Shown: positions 51,046-59,769 of the stretch, in pieces
Position numbering within the stretch: the first letter of the stretch is position 1
Layout: each line of letters opens with the position of its first letter
From: Paenibacillus sp. FSL R7-0345
Lineage (GTDB): Bacteria; Bacillota; Bacilli; Paenibacillales; Paenibacillaceae
DNA length: 64,000 bases
Assembly (NCBI RefSeq): GCF_038595055.1
Contig: NZ_CP152002.1
Span: 2,648,501 to 2,712,500 of the forward strand
Direction of reading: 5' to 3'
Program-made: the position numbers and the translations under genes
The notes under the pieces: generated by a model
The model's database searches: none
What the model was told of the DNA's origin: nothing
The model's input: only the letters and a program-made list of their open reading frames with translations

Positions 51046-52350
51046 ATGGAACCGAACACGGCCCTTTCGCCAAAAGCGAAGCATCTGATCGTCATCTCCT
51101 ACGATGCTTTCTCTGAGGACAACTGGGAACTGGCGAGCCGTCTGCCCAATCTGGGCAAATTAATGAAAAGCGGGGCTTACAGCAACCGGCTCCGCAGCGT
51201 TTATCCCACACTTACCTATGTCGTTCATACGACTACCGCTACCGGTGTTTATCCGTCCAAGCACGGCATCCATCATAACAATCCGCTGCAGCCGTTCGTG
51301 CCGGAGGAGGATCAGCGCTGGTTCTGGTTCCGCGAGGCGGTCAAGGCTCCGACGATTTATGATGCTGTGCGGAAGGCTGGGATGAGCACCGCAGGACTTC
51401 TCTGGCCGGTATCCGGCAAGTCATCCATTCAATATAATATCCCGGAGATCAGAGCCTTAAAGGGTGAGAATCAGGCGCTAAAAGTGCTGCGCAGCGGCAG
51501 CCCCTTATTCTGCATTCAAATGGAGCTGAGGCACGGAAAGATCAGGCAGGGGATTGAGCAGCCTTATCTGGATGATTTTACGGCCAAATGTGCTGTGGAT
51601 ACGATCAAGCGCAAAAAACCCAACCTGCTTATGCTGCATCTGATCGATCTCGATGATGCCAAGCATCAGTATGGGACCGACAGTGAGGAAGTGAAGCAGG
51701 TCATCCTGCGGATGGACAACCGGCTGGGCGAAATTATGCAGGCTGTCGAGGACGCCGGGATCAAGGAGGATACCGTAATGATGGTGCTCGGCGATCATGG
51801 CCAGTTCAATGTGCGGTACAAGGTGCATCTGAACAAGCTTTTGCAGGAAAAGGGCCTGATTTATGAAGAGAACGGTGAAAGGAAATGGCGGGCGTACTTC
51901 CAGTGCGGCGGCGGTTCGGCTTACCTGCATGTCCGGCCGGGTGATACGGAGGCAGAGCAGCTGGCTCTTGAAGCTGTAAAAGCGTACATGGAGGATGCAG
52001 CTTCAGGCGTTGAAAGTCTGTACACGAAAGATATGCTGGAAGCTCTACATGCCAGTCTGTTAACAGACATCATGCTTGAGGCCAAAAAAGGCTATAGCTT
52101 TGACGAAAGCCTGGACCAGCCGCTGGTTGTCGATCTGGAGGCAAAGGGTATCCGTTACGCCACACACGGTTATTCCCCGGATAAAAGCGGCTACCGCTGC
52201 AACATCGTTGTCTCCGGCAGCCAGATCCGCCAGGATTATGCCTTCGGGGAACTCGAAATGGTCGACATCGCCCCGACACTGGGCCGGATTCTGGGAGTTG
52301 ATTTCTCTCATGGTGATGGCCGGGTGCTGGACGAGATTTTTGCGGAATAA
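51046..52350 (+). CDS. Alkaline-phosphatase-superfamily phosphodiesterase
   Basis: A 434-residue metal-dependent enzyme of the nucleotide pyrophosphatase/phosphodiesterase family. Metal and catalytic positions are visible: VISYDAFSEDN (Asp), PTLTYVVHTTTATGVYPSKHGIHHN (Thr nucleophile), DLDDAKHQYG (Asp, His), MVLGDHGQ (Asp, His) and ATHGYSPDKSGY (His). No signal peptide is evident, so it acts in the cytoplasm. I set the start at the ATG at 51046, 8 bases after AAGGGG, one base after the UMF1 stop. The likely role is hydrolysis of a phosphodiester or nucleotide taken up by the transporter; this is inference. Confidence 0.9.
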   Translation: MEPNTALSPKAKHLIVISYDAFSEDNWELASRLPNLGKLMKSGAYSNRLRSVYPTLTYVVHTTTATGVYPSKHGIHHNNPLQPFVPEEDQRWFWFREAVKAPTIYDAVRKAGMSTAGLLWPVSGKSSIQYNIPEIRALKGENQALKVLRSGSPLFCIQMELRHGKIRQGIEQPYLDDFTAKCAVDTIKRKKPNLLMLHLIDLDDAKHQYGTDSEEVKQVILRMDNRLGEIMQAVEDAGIKEDTVMMVLGDHGQFNVRYKVHLNKLLQEKGLIYEENGERKWRAYFQCGGGSAYLHVRPGDTEAEQLALEAVKAYMEDAASGVESLYTKDMLEALHASLLTDIMLEAKKGYSFDESLDQPLVVDLEAKGIRYATHGYSPDKSGYRCNIVVSGSQIRQDYAFGELEMVDIAPTLGRILGVDFSHGDGRVLDEIFAE

Positions 52351-52363
52351 GCTATGTTTGTTG

Positions 52364-52396
52364 CAGCCTGCCGGGATTTGCCGGCGGGCTGTTTGT
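52364..52396 (+). terminator. Terminator-like hairpin after the phosphodiesterase gene
   Basis: An 11-bp stem CAGCCTGCCGG / CCGGCGGGCTG with one mismatch is followed by only TTTGT, a weak T-run. From 52397 to 52649 I see no further feature apart from the GH35 ribosome site. Confidence 0.6.
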
Positions 52397-52649
52397 ATGC
52401 GAAACGCAGCTGAATCTTTACATACGTTTTTACCGGAAATGTTCATTATATACTAGTTTTTAAGTCTTATAATCCTAACGGCATCGTTAACCTCTACGTT
52501 ACAATGGCAATGGGGTCCGGATGGCTCCAATAAATGAGACAGGCAAGAATATAATCCATGCTTAGCCGAATAAGTTCGATTGGCTTATGCCAAGGACTGC
52601 GTTACATTAGGAATATCTTTGAAGGAACTTGCAGAGAGGAAGATTATCA

Positions 52650-54713
52650 ATGTATACATTTAAAGAGTATAAGCAGCCGGAGATCCTCCGCAATCATTTA
52701 AATCTTGGCGGAGATAATCCGGCAGGAGAGAGAATTGATGTAACGAGTCTATATATCACACGCGGCGGTAAGCCGTTCATTCCGGTGATGGGTGAATTCC
52801 ATTTTTCCAGATGTGCCAGGGAAAGCTGGTATGATGAGCTGTGCAAAATGAAGGCAGGCGGCATCACGCTTGTGTCTACTTATGTGTTCTGGATTTATCA
52901 TGAGGAGATCGAGGGTGTGTTCGACTTCTCCGGTGATAATGATCTGCGTGCGTTTATACTGGAGTGCCAAAAGGCAGAACTGGAGGTTGTCCTCCGCATC
53001 GGCCCTTGGGCGCACGGGGAATGCAGAAACGGCGGATTTCCGGACTGGCTGCTGGAGAAGCCGTTCAAGCTGCGCGAGAATAATCCGGAGTATCTTGCCA
53101 AAGCCAAGATCCTGTATGAGAAAATTGCTGAGCAGGTCCAAGGACTCTTTTATAAAGACGGGGGCAATATCATTGCTGTCCAGGTAGAGAACGAGCTGAC
53201 GAATGATGCTGAACATTTGGCTAAACTGAAAGAACTGGCGATAGCATGCGGGATGATTGCACCTGTCTATACTGTAACAGGCTGGAACGCGGTCTCCGGT
53301 GCTAAGATCCCGGTTGATGAAGTGGTTCCTGTATTTGGAGGCTACTGTGAAGCCCCGTGGGAGGATCACCTGGATCCGCTTCCGCCGTCTCCGCATTATT
53401 TCTTTACAGGTATGCGTAACGATACAGGAATCGGGGCGGATCTGCTTCCCCGCAGCAGTGAAGAAGACGGCGAATGGCAGCTGCCGTATGAGCGTTATCC
53501 GTTTGCGACCTGCGAACTCGGCGGCGGCGTGCAGGTGACGCACCACCGCAGACCCCTTATCAAAGAGATGGATATTTACGCTATTTCACTGGTAAAGCTC
53601 GGAGACGGCAATAATCTGATCGGTTACTACATGTACCATGGCGGGACGAATCAGCTCGGTAAGCTGTCCACCTTCCAGGAGTCGAAGGCAACCGGCTACC
53701 CGAATGATTTGCCGATTCTTTCCTATGATTTTCAGACAGCTCTTTCTGAATACGGGGAAGCGCGGGGGCAGTACGGGCTGCTGAATCTGCTGCATCTGTT
53801 TGTACAGGACTTTGACCAGACCCTTGCTCCGATGACCCGGGTAGAGGCTGAGCATACGGTGAAACGGGAGGATACGGCCTCCTTACGGTATGCTATGCGT
53901 ACAGACGGTAACAGCGGATTTGTGTTTGTGAACCATTACCAGCGGCTCTCACCGCTCGAAGATATTCGGGGGGCTGTGATAGATACAGGAACCGTTACCT
54001 TCCCGCCGATTGACGTGAGCGGAGATGTCAGCTTTTTTATGCCGTTCCGGATGGACCTGTCTGGCAACCTGTTGAAATACGCAACGGCTCAGCCGCTATG
54101 CAGACAGGGCGATACCTATTTCTTCGTACAGATTCCAGGTATTGCTGCTGAATATCAGTTTGAAGATGGACAGACATTCACTCCAGAAGCGGGACTGGAA
54201 TCAGGTTTCCGGGTAAATGGCGTCAACGTTATTACACTCACCTGGGAACAAGCGAAATATTTGCGCAAGCTGGATGGGGAAATATATGTAGGTGAGGAGA
54301 GCGATCTGTACAAGGCAGAGGGAGAAATCCGTTCCATCAGTGAAGGTAGTTTCGGTTATTGGCACTGGGATGGCGGGGGCTTTGCCTACAACACCGTCCA
54401 GAAGTCTTTTACTGAGCCTTTTCTGTCTCTCGAGGCTGTAGAACATGTTCCTTTTGAGCCTAAGTATGCAGAGGAGCTGCACATCGGCGGTGAGCGCAAG
54501 GTCACTTGGCAGAAAATGATAGTTACAGGCTCCCAAGGCTTCGTAAATATTGATTATTACGGTGATGTTGCCCAGATTTATGCTGATGGTGAGCTGGTTG
54601 CGGACAGCTATTATTACGGAGAAGTCTGGAGAGTGCCGGCAAAGCTGCTGGAGGGAAAAGAGTGCTACCTGGCCGTTTCTGAAATCCGGGATGATTTTTA
54701 TAGAGAATTTTAA
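52650..54713 (+). CDS. Glycoside hydrolase family 35 beta-galactosidase
   Basis: A 687-residue retaining beta-galactosidase-type enzyme. The TIM barrel is seen from GKPFIPVMGEFHFSRCARESWYDEL and RIGPWAHGECRNGGFPDWL. The proton donor is in VQVENEL near residue 178, and the nucleophile is probably Glu289 in CELGGGVQV. C-terminal beta domains follow. I chose the ATG at 52650, about 10 bases after GAGGAAG. There is no signal peptide, so it acts on imported oligosaccharides. It stands alone between terminators but next to the beta-mannoside locus. Galactosyl side chains of galactomannan are usually alpha, so a beta-galactoside is the expected substrate. Confidence 0.92.
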   Translation: MYTFKEYKQPEILRNHLNLGGDNPAGERIDVTSLYITRGGKPFIPVMGEFHFSRCARESWYDELCKMKAGGITLVSTYVFWIYHEEIEGVFDFSGDNDLRAFILECQKAELEVVLRIGPWAHGECRNGGFPDWLLEKPFKLRENNPEYLAKAKILYEKIAEQVQGLFYKDGGNIIAVQVENELTNDAEHLAKLKELAIACGMIAPVYTVTGWNAVSGAKIPVDEVVPVFGGYCEAPWEDHLDPLPPSPHYFFTGMRNDTGIGADLLPRSSEEDGEWQLPYERYPFATCELGGGVQVTHHRRPLIKEMDIYAISLVKLGDGNNLIGYYMYHGGTNQLGKLSTFQESKATGYPNDLPILSYDFQTALSEYGEARGQYGLLNLLHLFVQDFDQTLAPMTRVEAEHTVKREDTASLRYAMRTDGNSGFVFVNHYQRLSPLEDIRGAVIDTGTVTFPPIDVSGDVSFFMPFRMDLSGNLLKYATAQPLCRQGDTYFFVQIPGIAAEYQFEDGQTFTPEAGLESGFRVNGVNVITLTWEQAKYLRKLDGEIYVGEESDLYKAEGEIRSISEGSFGYWHWDGGGFAYNTVQKSFTEPFLSLEAVEHVPFEPKYAEELHIGGERKVTWQKMIVTGSQGFVNIDYYGDVAQIYADGELVADSYYYGEVWRVPAKLLEGKECYLAVSEIRDDFYREF

Positions 54714-54751
54714 GGATTAAGGGCAAACTGAAGAAGTGAGAAATGCAGTAA

Positions 54752-54774
54752 AAAGCCGCAACATTTGCGGCTTT
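54752..54774 (+). terminator. Hairpin after GH35 (1)
   Basis: Perfect 10-bp stem AAAGCCGCAA / TTGCGGCTTT with a CAT loop. The T-run is short, inside the right arm. Confidence 0.7.
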
Positions 54775-54782
54775 AAGCAGAG

Positions 54783-54818
54783 CAGCGATTTTCCCGCTAC
54801 CGGGAGCGTCGCTGTTTT
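54783..54818 (+). terminator. Hairpin after GH35 (2)
   Basis: CAGCGA / TCGCTG enclosing an inner CCCG-CTAC-CGGG stem, then TTTT. It acts in tandem with the hairpin 9 bases upstream. Confidence 0.7.
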
Positions 54819-54898
54819 GCGTTTGTGTCTACTTTCAAAATACAAACAGAGCACTATAAATGTAAATACAGCCCCTGTTTCTGTGAAAAACGAACTGA

Positions 54899-54923
54899 TA
54901 TGATAATAATTAAATCGCTTACA
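54899..54923 (+). promoter_or_regulatory. Promoter with LacI-type 14-mer for the kinase-SBP operon
   Basis: TATGAT (54899-54904) serves as a -10; five bases later the 14-mer TTAAATCGCTTACA (54910-54923) begins. Read on the minus strand it starts TGTAAGCGAT, identical over ten bases with the site at 60712. The same -10 to 14-mer spacing recurs at two other promoters of the locus. Confidence 0.45.
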
Positions 54924-54935
54924 TCAGTGAACCGT

Positions 54936-54974
54936 AATGCCCTTTCACTCCCCCGTGAGAAATGAAAGGGCATT
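54936..54974 (+). other. Leader hairpin before the YesM kinase gene
   Basis: Perfect 12-bp stem AATGCCCTTTCA / TGAAAGGGCATT around a 15-base loop that itself holds CTC and GAG. No T-run follows. It lies in the predicted 5' leader, downstream of the putative operator and 54 bases before the start codon. Attenuation, mRNA stabilisation or a protein site are possible. Confidence 0.5.
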
Positions 54975-55027
54975 TAATGTTACTATGATTATACTCAATC
55001 AGGATACAGCCAAAAAGGGGAAGACTA

Positions 55028-56929
55028 ATGAAGGAACAAGGCAAATTCAACGGGTGGCCCTCTATTGGAGACATGAGCATGGAACGCAAACTGCTGCTGG
55101 TCTTCCTGGTTATCGTTACACTGCCGCTTTCCATTATCGGCATTATCAGTTATAAGAGCTATTCAGAGTCAATTGAAGCTAATACGGTTGCTTATTCAGA
55201 GAAGCTGATTGATCAAATGATGGACGGGATCGATGACTACATAGAAGATATGAAACGGATTTCTTCCATGCCGGCTTATGTGAATGAGATCAAACAAAAT
55301 CTGATTGCCTCCAACCGCTATCATGAACAAAAGAGCGGGAGTGTAGGCGACACGGGCAGCAGAACCGTTGCACCGGGAGACTTTGACCTGCTGTTGTCCA
55401 TCCAGCGGGGAATTGAAGGCAATATCTCTTTTATCAACAATATTAAACGGGGCACGAACTCTGTCTATATTTTTGATGCGTATGGAAACGGCTATTATTC
55501 TGCTAAAGACGGCGGTGTCCGGCTGGATCTGGATCAGAGCTACAAATTCTGGAGCCGGCAGGCGAGGGATTCCAGTGGTGAAGCCTTGCTTTTTGGTACT
55601 CAGGCCTATACTACTAACCTTCAGAGTACACGATATGCCTATACTGTAGTCCGAAAAATTGTTGACGGTCTCTGGAATCCTATCGGGCTGATTGCGGTAG
55701 AGGCTAATATAAGCAATATGGAAACCCAGGTGGCTGAACTGGACAAGGTAACCAGGGGTAAATCCCTGATCGTGGATCAGGACGGCAAGGTGGTTTATGA
55801 CAGTGACCAGAAACTGCTGACGATGGATATTTCGCAAACCATGCTGTTCCGGAATGCTCAGGGAGCAGCCGGGAGCTTTTATGATACAGTGTCAGGCAAG
55901 CAGCGGCTTAATATCTATTCCAGTTCGGCCAAGACCAATTGGAAGGTGATTATCTCCATTCCTGTCGATGAGCTGACCCGTGATGTCAAGCTGACCCGCA
56001 ACGCAACCTTACTGGCCACCTTGATTATTATTGTCGTGGCGTTATTCATTTCTATTATACTGTCCTTCGCACTGACCAAGCCGCTGAAGCAAATGATCCA
56101 GCTGATGAAAAGAGTTCAGAATGGAGATCTTGATGTAAACTTTCTTGTGAAGCGGCGGGATGAGATCGGGCTGCTGGGTCATCAGTTTAACCGGATGCTT
56201 GCCCGCATCAGGGAGCTGATTCAGGATATTTACCGGATTGAGGAGCAAAAGAAAGAAGCGGAGCTTCATGCCCTGCAGAGCCAGATTAACCCGCATTTCA
56301 TATATAATACACTGGAATCCATACGAATGACCGCAGAGCTTAACGATGATGTGGAAGCTGCAGATATGATTTCGATTCTGGGTAAGCTTCTGCGTTACAG
56401 CACGGGCGAATTAACCGGGCAAACAACAATGAAGCAGGAGCTTTTGTATGTCCGCAACTATGTTGAGCTGTTAAACTGCCGTTATCCCGGAAGATTTGTG
56501 CTGCAGATTGATGTTCCGGAAGAATTAAATGAGTACAACATTATCAAGCTGGTGTTCCAGCCGATCATAGAGAATGCCGCCTATCACGGACTGGATGACA
56601 GTAAGGAGCACATGCATATCAGCATCAGATGTGAGTTCACAGCACAAAAACTGCTGTTCCATATCCGCGATGACGGCTGTGGAATGGATCAGCAGACCCT
56701 GGATAAGCTGAAGGACGATTTGAAGCGGGAAACCCCTCACAAGAAGAGCATTAACGGCGGAATCGGCATGAAAAATGTTCATCAGCGGGTGCAGCTCAAC
56801 TATGGTGCAGCGTATGGTATTGAGCTGTTTAGTAAGCAAGGGGAGGGAACGGATGTAATCCTCTCACTTCCGCTTCCCACATACCGCAAAGAAAGCATAT
56901 CAGATACAGAAGGGGGCGATGAGGATTGA
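55028..56929 (+). CDS. Sensor histidine kinase, YesM family (beta-mannoside locus)
   Basis: A 633-residue membrane kinase: transmembrane helix near residues 20-42, an extracellular dCache-like region of about 260 residues, a second helix near 320-345, HAMP about 345-395, phosphoacceptor His423 in QINPHFIYNTLES, and ATPase motifs QPIIENAAYHG and IRDDGCGMD. GGGGAAG precedes the ATG. It overlaps the next gene, a solute-binding lipoprotein, by 4 bases. The matching AraC-type regulator is not adjacent but 2.8 kb on at 59770. The split arrangement is unusual compared with the 20-24 kb locus. Confidence 0.92.
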   Translation: MKEQGKFNGWPSIGDMSMERKLLLVFLVIVTLPLSIIGIISYKSYSESIEANTVAYSEKLIDQMMDGIDDYIEDMKRISSMPAYVNEIKQNLIASNRYHEQKSGSVGDTGSRTVAPGDFDLLLSIQRGIEGNISFINNIKRGTNSVYIFDAYGNGYYSAKDGGVRLDLDQSYKFWSRQARDSSGEALLFGTQAYTTNLQSTRYAYTVVRKIVDGLWNPIGLIAVEANISNMETQVAELDKVTRGKSLIVDQDGKVVYDSDQKLLTMDISQTMLFRNAQGAAGSFYDTVSGKQRLNIYSSSAKTNWKVIISIPVDELTRDVKLTRNATLLATLIIIVVALFISIILSFALTKPLKQMIQLMKRVQNGDLDVNFLVKRRDEIGLLGHQFNRMLARIRELIQDIYRIEEQKKEAELHALQSQINPHFIYNTLESIRMTAELNDDVEAADMISILGKLLRYSTGELTGQTTMKQELLYVRNYVELLNCRYPGRFVLQIDVPEELNEYNIIKLVFQPIIENAAYHGLDDSKEHMHISIRCEFTAQKLLFHIRDDGCGMDQQTLDKLKDDLKRETPHKKSINGGIGMKNVHQRVQLNYGAAYGIELFSKQGEGTDVILSLPLPTYRKESISDTEGGDED

Positions 56930-58230
56930 AGAAGGCTAAAGAGCATTGGCCGCTGCATGCAGTGCTGCTTCTCCTTATCCTATTCTCTGCGGGATGTTAC
57001 AAACCGGGCAGTAAACAGGCAATACCGGCTACACCGGCTGCAGATAATGAGCAGGCAAGCCTGTCCGGCAGCATTCTTATGCTAACAAACCGGATTGACC
57101 TGATAGAGAATGGCACGATGCAGGGTTACGCCGATCTGTTTAAAAGGAAGTATCCCGAGGCTGAGGTGGAGTTCGAAGGTTTATCCAACTATGCCACAGA
57201 TGTAATGGTCCGGTTGTCTACCAAGGATGCCGGGGATGTGCTGCTGCTTCCGGTTAATCTGCCTGCGAAGGAGTTGAGCTATTTTTTTGAACCCCTGAGT
57301 GAGGAGATGTCAGCCGATGAGAAGTTCAAAAGCTTTACGGCGTTCGACGGTAAGCGATATGGTCTGTCCACCGGGACAACTACAAGCGGGATCATCTACA
57401 ATAAAAAGGCGTTTGAGCAGGCGGGTATCGCGGAAATTCCGCAGACATTGGATGACTTCTATGCAATCTGCGATCAGCTCAAGCAGGCTGGCATCATTCC
57501 GCTGTACATGAATTATGGTGCGATCTGGCCGCTCCGGGAATGGGGCAACAATATGGTCAATTATATGACCGGTAATGCTGAATATCTGAATGAAATGGTT
57601 CATACCAATAATCCTTGGCAGACAGATAACGAATGGGGGCGCTCGCTTGGTATCGCCCGTACGCTGATTGCCCGGGGATATGTGGAGGATGAGCTATTCT
57701 CGAACAACTGGGAGGTTTCCAAAACAAGGCTGGCCAAGGGGGAAGCCGGGATGTATCTGAGCGGGAACTGGACGATCCGCCAGGTTCTTGATGCCGGGGC
57801 AGCTTCAGAGGATATCGGTTTTTTTCCGTTTCCTTATGATAACGGCCAGACACACTATGCCCCGCTGAATCCCGACTGGTTTATCGGCGTCAGCAAATTC
57901 AGTAAAAATAAGGAGCTGTCGATGGCTTGGGTGAACTTTCTGGTCAAGGAAACCGCTTATACCGCAGAGAGCTTTCTTCCGGTAGACGGTTCATCAGAGC
58001 CTTCTATGCAACAGTATAGAGAATTTAATGCTTATCAGCCTGAGCTGGTGGAAGCAGTGGTACAGACAGATGCATTTATTGATATGGCTAACCGCTCGAA
58101 GCTTTCTTTTGCGACCGGGGACTACATACAGGAGCTGATTGCCGCACCTGATCTGCAGAAATCCTTTGATGAGCTGAATGCAAGATGGAAGGAAGCCCGT
58201 GAAGGGCAGCCCGCTTCCTTTCAACCTTAA
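56926..58230 (+). CDS. Family 1 solute-binding lipoprotein coupled to the kinase
   Basis: A 434-residue lipoprotein with lipobox LFSAGCYK (Cys24) and a TTG start overlapping the kinase stop. It is paralogous to the binding protein at 60849: both share NRIDLIEN/QRTDIVDT, FEGLS or FEALS, and GDVLLLP followed by FFEPL. No permease follows; instead a terminator does. That, with the translational coupling, suggests it serves as a sensing partner for the kinase's extracellular domain, or as an alternative binding protein for the importer at 62-64 kb. Confidence 0.88.
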   Translation: MKKAKEHWPLHAVLLLLILFSAGCYKPGSKQAIPATPAADNEQASLSGSILMLTNRIDLIENGTMQGYADLFKRKYPEAEVEFEGLSNYATDVMVRLSTKDAGDVLLLPVNLPAKELSYFFEPLSEEMSADEKFKSFTAFDGKRYGLSTGTTTSGIIYNKKAFEQAGIAEIPQTLDDFYAICDQLKQAGIIPLYMNYGAIWPLREWGNNMVNYMTGNAEYLNEMVHTNNPWQTDNEWGRSLGIARTLIARGYVEDELFSNNWEVSKTRLAKGEAGMYLSGNWTIRQVLDAGAASEDIGFFPFPYDNGQTHYAPLNPDWFIGVSKFSKNKELSMAWVNFLVKETAYTAESFLPVDGSSEPSMQQYREFNAYQPELVEAVVQTDAFIDMANRSKLSFATGDYIQELIAAPDLQKSFDELNARWKEAREGQPASFQP

Positions 58231-58270
58231 AAGGCCCAGCAATTCAATCCCCAAAAAGGCCAATGAGCAC

Positions 58271-58315
58271 AAAGACGGCCCCGGACAGAACGTTAATTCT
58301 GCCGGGGCCGTCTTT
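58271..58315. terminator. Bidirectional terminator between convergent genes
   Basis: A long stem AAAGACGGCCCCGG-CAGAA / TTCTG-CCGGGGCCGTCTTT with one bulged base and a CGTTAA loop. A-rich left and T-rich right flanks let it stop both the solute-binding transcript and the GH130 transcript. Confidence 0.92.
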
Positions 58316-58337
58316 GTTGATGCGCATAGGTTAATGA

Positions 58338-59510
58338 TTACTGCTGCAGATTACGGTCTATCAGTTCAATGCGCTGCTGAACGCAGGCATAAGAACGGAG
58401 CGGGTCTTCTGGGGTATTCAGCACATAATCCAGCATTTGGTCAACTGTGGTGGTAGCGACATGTATACGGGTATCCGATGAGGCGTAATAGATATAAATC
58501 TCCCCGTTATCGCGGGCAATAACACCGTTACAGAACACGACATTGGATACATCCCCGACACGTTCTTCGCCGTCCGGGGCGATGAAATGGCCGCCGGGAG
58601 CATGGGTAACCTTGTTAGGCTGCTTCAGATCGGACAGGAAGGCGTAGAGCACGTAACGCAGACCGGCAGCCGTATTGCGTACGCCATGAGCAATGTGGAG
58701 CCAGCCGCGTGCCGTCTTGATCGGAGCCGGACCTTGTCCGTTTTTTACTTCCTTGATTGTATGGTAGTAGCGCTGATCCATGATTGTTTCGCTGGTGATG
58801 ACAGCATTCTCGATGGAGTCAGACAGGCCCCAGCCGATACCGCCACCGGAGCCTGCGTCAATGAAGCCGTCCTGAGGGCGGGTGTAGAAGGCATATTTAC
58901 CCTCGACGAATTCAGGGTGCAGGACAACATTGCGCTGCTGGGCAGAGCCGGTCTTAAGATCCGGCAGCCGTTCCCAGGTCTTGAGATCCTTGGTGCGGGT
59001 GATGCCGCACTGGGCTACAGCACTGGACAGGTCGCCGTGTGCAGCTTCCGGGTCTTTGCGTTCAGTACAGAACAGCCCGTAAATCCAGCCGTCGGCGTGT
59101 TTGACCAGACGCATATCATAGACGTTGGTATCGGGAATTCCGGTCTCAGGCAGGACGACCGGGTGATCCCAAAAGCGGAAGCCGTCTATCCCGCTGGTGC
59201 TCTCAGCCACAGCAAAGAAGGACTTGCGGTCATTGCCTTCTACACGGGCTACTATGTAGAATTTGCCGTCCAGTTCAATCGCACCAGGATTGAAAACACC
59301 GTTCACGCCGATTCTCTCAGCGAAATACGGATTGGTCTCAGGATTAAAATCAAAACGCCAGATTAGAGGTGCATGTTCTGCGGTCAGCAGCGGATATTGA
59401 TAACGGTCGTAGATCCCGTTGCCGAAAGGCAGCTTTTCATTTTTACGGGCAAGCAGTGCCTCGTAACGTCCGGTTAACAGGGCTTTGCGCTCCTCGAATA
59501 ATGTTGTCAT
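58338..59510 (-). CDS. GH130 beta-mannoside phosphorylase (mannosylglucose phosphorylase-like)
   Basis: A 390-residue cytoplasmic enzyme of glycoside hydrolase family 130, which phosphorolyses beta-mannosides to mannose 1-phosphate. Characteristic stretches are [42 protein letters not shown], the catalytic-region [26 protein letters not shown], and [19 protein letters not shown]. The length and pattern fit the 4-O-beta-mannosylglucose phosphorylase group. I chose the ATG at 59510, 7 bases after AAAGGAG. It lies opposite to its locus partners but shares their promoter motifs. Imported mannosides would be its substrate. Confidence 0.9.
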   Translation of the reverse strand: MTTLFEERKALLTGRYEALLARKNEKLPFGNGIYDRYQYPLLTAEHAPLIWRFDFNPETNPYFAERIGVNGVFNPGAIELDGKFYIVARVEGNDRKSFFAVAESTSGIDGFRFWDHPVVLPETGIPDTNVYDMRLVKHADGWIYGLFCTERKDPEAAHGDLSSAVAQCGITRTKDLKTWERLPDLKTGSAQQRNVVLHPEFVEGKYAFYTRPQDGFIDAGSGGGIGWGLSDSIENAVITSETIMDQRYYHTIKEVKNGQGPAPIKTARGWLHIAHGVRNTAAGLRYVLYAFLSDLKQPNKVTHAPGGHFIAPDGEERVGDVSNVVFCNGVIARDNGEIYIYYASSDTRIHVATTTVDQMLDYVLNTPEDPLRSYACVQQRIELIDRNLQQ

Positions 59511-59544
59511 TACACTGTCTCCTTTTCTCACTCTGTAAAATGAA

Positions 59545-59557
59545 CAATAACAAAATG
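59545..59557 (-). promoter_or_regulatory. Shared leader 12-mer upstream of GH130
   Basis: Read on the minus strand, CATTTTGTTATT (59557 down to 59546) stands 35 bases before the GH130 start. The identical 12-mer stands 32 bases before the solute-binding gene start at 60849, in the same orientation to the gene. Confidence 0.5.
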
Positions 59558-59580
59558 GATAATTTATTAATAAAATGTTA

Positions 59581-59594
59581 TGTTAGCAATAACA
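59581..59594 (-). promoter_or_regulatory. LacI-type operator at the GH130 promoter
   Basis: Minus-strand TGTTATTGCTAACA has arms TGTTA / TAACA around TTGC. It is preceded, 6 bases upstream, by a possible -10 TTAAAT, and the flank ATGTGTTT is shared with the promoter at 60701. It differs at two positions from TGTTAGCGCTAACA. Confidence 0.55.
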
Positions 59595-59709
59595 AAACAC
59601 ATTTAAGTTATAGCTGTTTTTTTGCCGGATTACAAGAGGCGAATATGTAAGGTAAAGACAAGACTATAAAAATGCTATACAACACATTTTATCTTGAAGA
59701 CATCAGGCC

Positions 59710-59734
59710 TATAATTAAAATGTTAGCGCCATCA
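59710..59734 (+). promoter_or_regulatory. Promoter and operator of the AraC regulator gene
   Basis: TATAAT at 59710-59715, a five-base gap, then TGTTAGCGCCATCA at 59721-59734, two mismatches from TGTTAGCGCTAACA. The site would overlap the transcription start. Confidence 0.55.
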
Positions 59735-59769
59735 TTGCACATGTATTACAACCGGAGGCGATTTTCTAA

